9,441 bases of DNA from the NCBI GenBank assembly GCA_046302715.1, contig JBKCHQ010000285.1, positions 1 through 9,441 on the forward strand, read 5' to 3'. This document shows, in pieces, positions 7,184 through 9,441 of the stretch. The DNA is from CAMCXT01 sp046302715. GTDB taxonomy: Bacteria; Bacteroidota; Bacteroidia; M30B66. Positions within the stretch are counted from its first letter, which is position 1; each line of letters starts with the position of its first letter. Under the pieces are notes generated by a model. The model saw nothing but the letters and a program-made list of their open reading frames with translations, had not been told where the DNA came from and did not search any database. The position numbers and the translations under genes are program-made.

Positions 7184-7191
7184 TATATTTG
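7184..7191 (+). promoter_or_regulatory. Candidate -7 box (TATATTTG) of the DUF4199-glycosyltransferase pair
   Basis: TATATTTG matches TAnnTTTG exactly, is identical to the box at 3550-3557, and is followed by GGC in both places. It lies 18 bases before the ATG at 7210. No TTG occurs at the proper distance upstream, so the -33 element is unsupported, and read-through from the amidohydrolase gene 48 bases upstream is also possible. Confidence 0.45.
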
Positions 7192-7209
7192 GCCACCGAA
7201 AATTGAACT

Positions 7210-7746
7210 ATGAGCGAAGCACATTCTCCTAATTATTTTAAATCAGCATCTCGTTACGGCGTCTATTTGGGCTTATTGCTCATTTTGATGCAAACCATTC
7301 AGTATTTGGCGGGTATATACGTATCGTCGGTGTTTAGCATCTTAACGGGGTCTTTATTTGTGGCGGGTGTGGTTTTGGTAATTCGCGATTTTAGAGATAA
7401 AGAGATGAACGGCTGGTTGAACTTTGGCGAAGGGGTTAAGGTGGGAAGTATTTCTTCCATGGCGGCCGGTTTTTTATATGGTGCCTTTATGTTGGTGCTA
7501 ACTCTTTTTATAGATCCTAGCTTTATTGAGGAAACCATCTTACAAACCATCGAAATGCTGGAGACTGCACGTGTACCCGAGGCACAGATGGACGAGTTAA
7601 TTGAAAATCTAGAAAAATCTACTGCATGGGATTTTGCGTATGCACCGGTATTGCAATTTGGAATAACTGGTTTGATTATAAGCTTAATCGCCTCTATATT
7701 TTTGCGTAAGTCGCCTGACAGTACTTTTGAAAAAGACACGCTCTGA
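7210..7746 (+). CDS. DUF4199-family inner-membrane protein
   Basis: A 178-residue membrane protein with four predicted transmembrane segments: about 15-35, 38-58, 77-101 and 145-166. The arrangement matches DUF4199: a short N-terminal tail, a cytoplasmic RDFRDKEMNGWLNFGEGVKVG segment (59-79) between the second and third helices, and a long acidic, helical soluble loop (about 103-140, DPSFIEETILQTIEMLETARVPEAQMDELIENLEKS) before the last helix. No catalytic residues are known for this family. Its stop overlaps the start of the glycosyltransferase by one base (TGATG), indicating translational coupling. This DUF4199-GT2 pairing recurs in Bacteroidota, from memory, so the protein may assist the transferase or handle its lipid-linked substrate; that role is inference. 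Confidence 0.9.
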   Translation: MSEAHSPNYFKSASRYGVYLGLLLILMQTIQYLAGIYVSSVFSILTGSLFVAGVVLVIRDFRDKEMNGWLNFGEGVKVGSISSMAAGFLYGAFMLVLTLFIDPSFIEETILQTIEMLETARVPEAQMDELIENLEKSTAWDFAYAPVLQFGITGLIISLIASIFLRKSPDSTFEKDTL

Positions 7747-8684
7747 TGCCTGATATTTCTGTTGTAATACCACTCTATAACGAAGACGAATCGCTGCCCG
7801 AGCTTAGCGCGTGGATTGAGCGCGTGATGCAGGAAAACAACTTTACCTACGAAGTAATATTTATTGACGATGGCAGTACCGACAGCAGTTGGCAGGTGGT
7901 GCAGCAAATTCGTGATAAAAATTCGTGTTTCAGAGGCATTCGATTTAGACGTAATTATGGTAAATCGGCCGCTTTAAATGTAGGTTTTGCAGCAGCTAAA
8001 GGTGATGTGGTGATTACTATGGATGCCGATTTACAAGACAGTCCCGATGAAATTCCAGATTTGGTTAAACTAATTCGTGAGGATGGATACGATTTAATTT
8101 CGGGATGGAAGCAAAAACGTTACGATCCCATCACCAAAACCTTACCTACCAAGCTTTTTAACTGGGCAGCACGTAAAATGAGCGGCATTTATTTGCACGA
8201 TTTTAATTGCGGCCTCAAAGCGTATCGCAGCGATGTAATTAAGAATATAGAGGTGTATGGCGAGATGCATCGTTACATTCCCGTTTTAGCCAAATGGGCC
8301 GGTTTTAAAAAGATAGGGGAGAAGGTGGTGCAGCATCGTGCACGCAAATACGGCACTACTAAGTTTGGATGGGAGCGCTTTATCAACGGTTTTTTAGATT
8401 TACTCAGCATTACGTTTGTTTCGCGTTTTGGCAAAAAGCCCATGCATCTTTTTGGCTTTTTAGGCACCATTAGTTTTATGGTGGGTTTTTTTATTGCCCT
8501 ATACCTTACCTACGCTAAAATTTTTCATCATGCCTACCGTATGACCGAGCGGCCAATTTTTTACTTCGGTTTATTGATGATGATTATGGGAACACAGCTT
8601 TTTTTAGCCGGGTTTCTCGGCGAGCTCATTTCGCGTAATGCAGGCGACCGCAATAATTATCAGGTTTCGGAGACGTTAGGGTAG
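7746..8684 (+). CDS. Membrane-anchored family 2 glycosyltransferase (polyprenol-phosphate sugar synthase type)
   Basis: A 312-residue enzyme of the DPM1/GtrB-like branch of GT2, which transfers a sugar from a nucleotide donor to a polyprenyl phosphate at the cytoplasmic face of the inner membrane. Visible motifs: VVIPLYNEDESL (6-17), FIDDGSTDSSW (39-49) for nucleotide binding, RRNYGKSAALNVGFAAAKGD (68-87), MDADLQDSPDEIPDL (92-106) with the metal-binding acidic cluster, NCGLKAYRSDV (154-164), HRYIPVLAKWAG (175-186) and the basic VQHRARKYGTTKFG (195-208). Two C-terminal transmembrane segments lie at about 235-258 and 271-295, as usual for this subgroup. The sugar (mannose, glucose or other) cannot be read from the sequence. 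Its ATG at 7746 overlaps the stop of the DUF4199 gene. No hairpin terminator follows; the heptamer array begins two bases after the stop. Confidence 0.93.
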   Translation: MPDISVVIPLYNEDESLPELSAWIERVMQENNFTYEVIFIDDGSTDSSWQVVQQIRDKNSCFRGIRFRRNYGKSAALNVGFAAAKGDVVITMDADLQDSPDEIPDLVKLIREDGYDLISGWKQKRYDPITKTLPTKLFNWAARKMSGIYLHDFNCGLKAYRSDVIKNIEVYGEMHRYIPVLAKWAGFKKIGEKVVQHRARKYGTTKFGWERFINGFLDLLSITFVSRFGKKPMHLFGFLGTISFMVGFFIALYLTYAKIFHHAYRMTERPIFYFGLLMMIMGTQLFLAGFLGELISRNAGDRNNYQVSETLG

Positions 8685-8686
8685 GG

Positions 8687-8742
8687 GATATACGATATAT
8701 GATATACGATGTACGATGTACGAAATTCGAAATACGAATTAC
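8687..8742. repeat. Tandem heptamer array (GATATAC-type), eight units
   Basis: Eight contiguous 7-bp units without gaps: GATATAC, GATATAT, GATATAC, GATGTAC, GATGTAC, GAAATTC, GAAATAC, GAATTAC. The first five are nearly identical, the last three more diverged towards GAAATAC. The array starts two bases after the glycosyltransferase stop and runs through the stop codon (8739-8741) of the convergent minus-strand gene, so it occupies the whole intergenic space. The 7-bp period and sequence variation suggest slippage growth followed by decay. No conventional terminator is present here. Confidence 0.85.
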
Positions 8743-9441
8743 AATTTTACAATCTTTACGATGGATGCAGCGTCGTTCTGTAATTTAAGGAAATAAACAC
8801 CCTGCTTTAAGTCGGATAGATTAAGTGTAGTTTGGCTGGAATGTATGACACCATGTTGAACCTTTTTGCCTGATAAATCAATGATTTGAAAAGATGAACC
8901 CAGCCATTCGGCAGCGGCATGTAGGGTAACAAAATCATCGGCTGGATTGGGGAATATGCTTAATTCATTATTCAATTTATCCATCCCAAGGGTTGAAATA
9001 AAATGGGCTTTAAATGTTTGTTCGGTAAGCGAAAGGGTATCATTAAACAATGGATTTAAGGTGTCGCTTAAAACGGCGTTGCTCTCCCAATGCGAAAAAA
9101 CATAGCCCGATAATGCTTGCGCTTCAATCTGAATTGGCACTCCGTCGAAATAAATTCCCTGCCAGGGATAGGTTTCGGGTTTAAGTGTACTGATGCTAAT
9201 TTGCCCCGCATCAGCTGGATATACCTCCAAATTCACCTGTACCTGTTGTGGCAAATTGAAGCTGCTTTGCAGATGATTTCTCATATTTTCGGGTCTGCAG
9301 GCCAGATCGTCCATAAACATCAGGTGATTTTGATAATAGGCATTCATCTGTCCCGGCACATTGTTCGGATCGCCCCAACGCTGGAACTCCTTCGGCATTT
9401 CAGCAACCGTGCTGTTAAATACAGCCTGTTCCATGGGAAGT
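8739..9441 (-). CDS. CotH-kinase-like protein, C-terminal part with T9SS sorting domain (5' end outside window)
   Basis: The frame remains open to the window edge, so the N-terminus, including any signal peptide and kinase core, is missing. Numbering from the Met at 9434: residues about 11-60 (AEMPKEFQRWGDP..., then FMDDLACRPENMRNHLQSSFNL) match the end of CotH-kinase domains, where a Met-Pro...Arg-Trp segment and Arg-Pro-x-x-Met-Arg-x-His are typical. Residues about 66-146 form a beta-rich module (VNLEVYPADAGQISISTL, WQGIYFDGVPIQIEAQALSGYVFSHWES) that commonly follows CotH in Bacteroidota. Residues 157-231 are a type A T9SS C-terminal sorting domain: LSIFPNPADDFVTL, FQIIDLSGKKV, LNLSDLKQGVYFLKL and the terminal KIVKL. 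The protein should therefore be exported through Sec and the type IX system and released or anchored at the cell surface. The last codons overlap the heptamer array. T9SS assignment is very sure, CotH assignment good. Confidence 0.85.
   Translation of the reverse strand, partial: LPMEQAVFNSTVAEMPKEFQRWGDPNNVPGQMNAYYQNHLMFMDDLACRPENMRNHLQSSFNLPQQVQVNLEVYPADAGQISISTLKPETYPWQGIYFDGVPIQIEAQALSGYVFSHWESNAVLSDTLNPLFNDTLSLTEQTFKAHFISTLGMDKLNNELSIFPNPADDFVTLHAAAEWLGSSFQIIDLSGKKVQHGVIHSSQTTLNLSDLKQGVYFLKLQNDAASIVKIVKL

Noticed and set aside
7299..7907. Long antisense open frame (202 codons) across the DUF4199 and glycosyltransferase genes
   Set aside because: It overlaps two secure plus-strand genes with strong family motifs, its translation shows no recognisable domain, and it has no promoter or neighbour of its own.
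1..9441. A novel multi-gene defence, mobile or biosynthetic system
   Set aside because: Every sizeable gene belongs to a familiar housekeeping or envelope family, and no nuclease, toxin, recombinase, phage or biosynthetic cluster gene is visible.

Overview
The window reads as ordinary chromosome from a member of the Bacteroidota. The evidence is a type IX secretion (T9SS) C-terminal sorting domain, DUF4199 and DUF4468 family proteins that are largely confined to this phylum, a short CarB ending in the Bacteroidota-style RNLYLSR tail, TAnnTTTG promoter boxes, A/T-rich leaders without Shine-Dalgarno sequences, and moderate G+C. A flavobacterial or sphingobacterial-type lineage is likely, but the genus cannot be named from this sequence.

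Layout. 1-1203 (+) is the 3' part of carB (pyrimidine/arginine synthesis). 1204-1431 holds the first copy of a dispersed repeat (1261-1353) and a strong bidirectional terminator (1380-1406). 1432-2118 (-) encodes a secreted PKD-domain protein. 2119-2459 is a divergent intergenic region. 2460-3029 (+) encodes a secreted DUF4468 protein. 3030-3561 is a long gene-free gap with the second repeat copy (3202-3295) and, at its end, a textbook Bacteroidota promoter (3528-3557). 3562-3858 and 3880-7161 (+) form a likely operon: a small muconolactone-isomerase-like alpha/beta-barrel protein and a large exported beta-propeller/amidohydrolase fusion. 7210-7746 and 7746-8684 (+) are a DUF4199 membrane protein and a polyprenol-phosphate-type family 2 glycosyltransferase, overlapping by one base. 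A 56-bp tandem heptamer array (8687-8742) fills the gap to the convergent 8739-9441 (-), the C-terminal part of a CotH-kinase-like protein with a T9SS sorting domain.

How the genes relate. CarB is cytoplasmic core metabolism. Most of the remaining genes concern the cell envelope or exported proteins: three proteins with Sec signal peptides, one T9SS cargo, and a membrane pair probably acting on lipid-linked sugars. I see no rRNA, tRNA, CRISPR array, phage gene, transposase or defence system. The least explained signals are non-coding: the paired repeat with a 35/38 identical core and a 10-bp-phased palindromic tail, and the heptamer array that runs into a stop codon.
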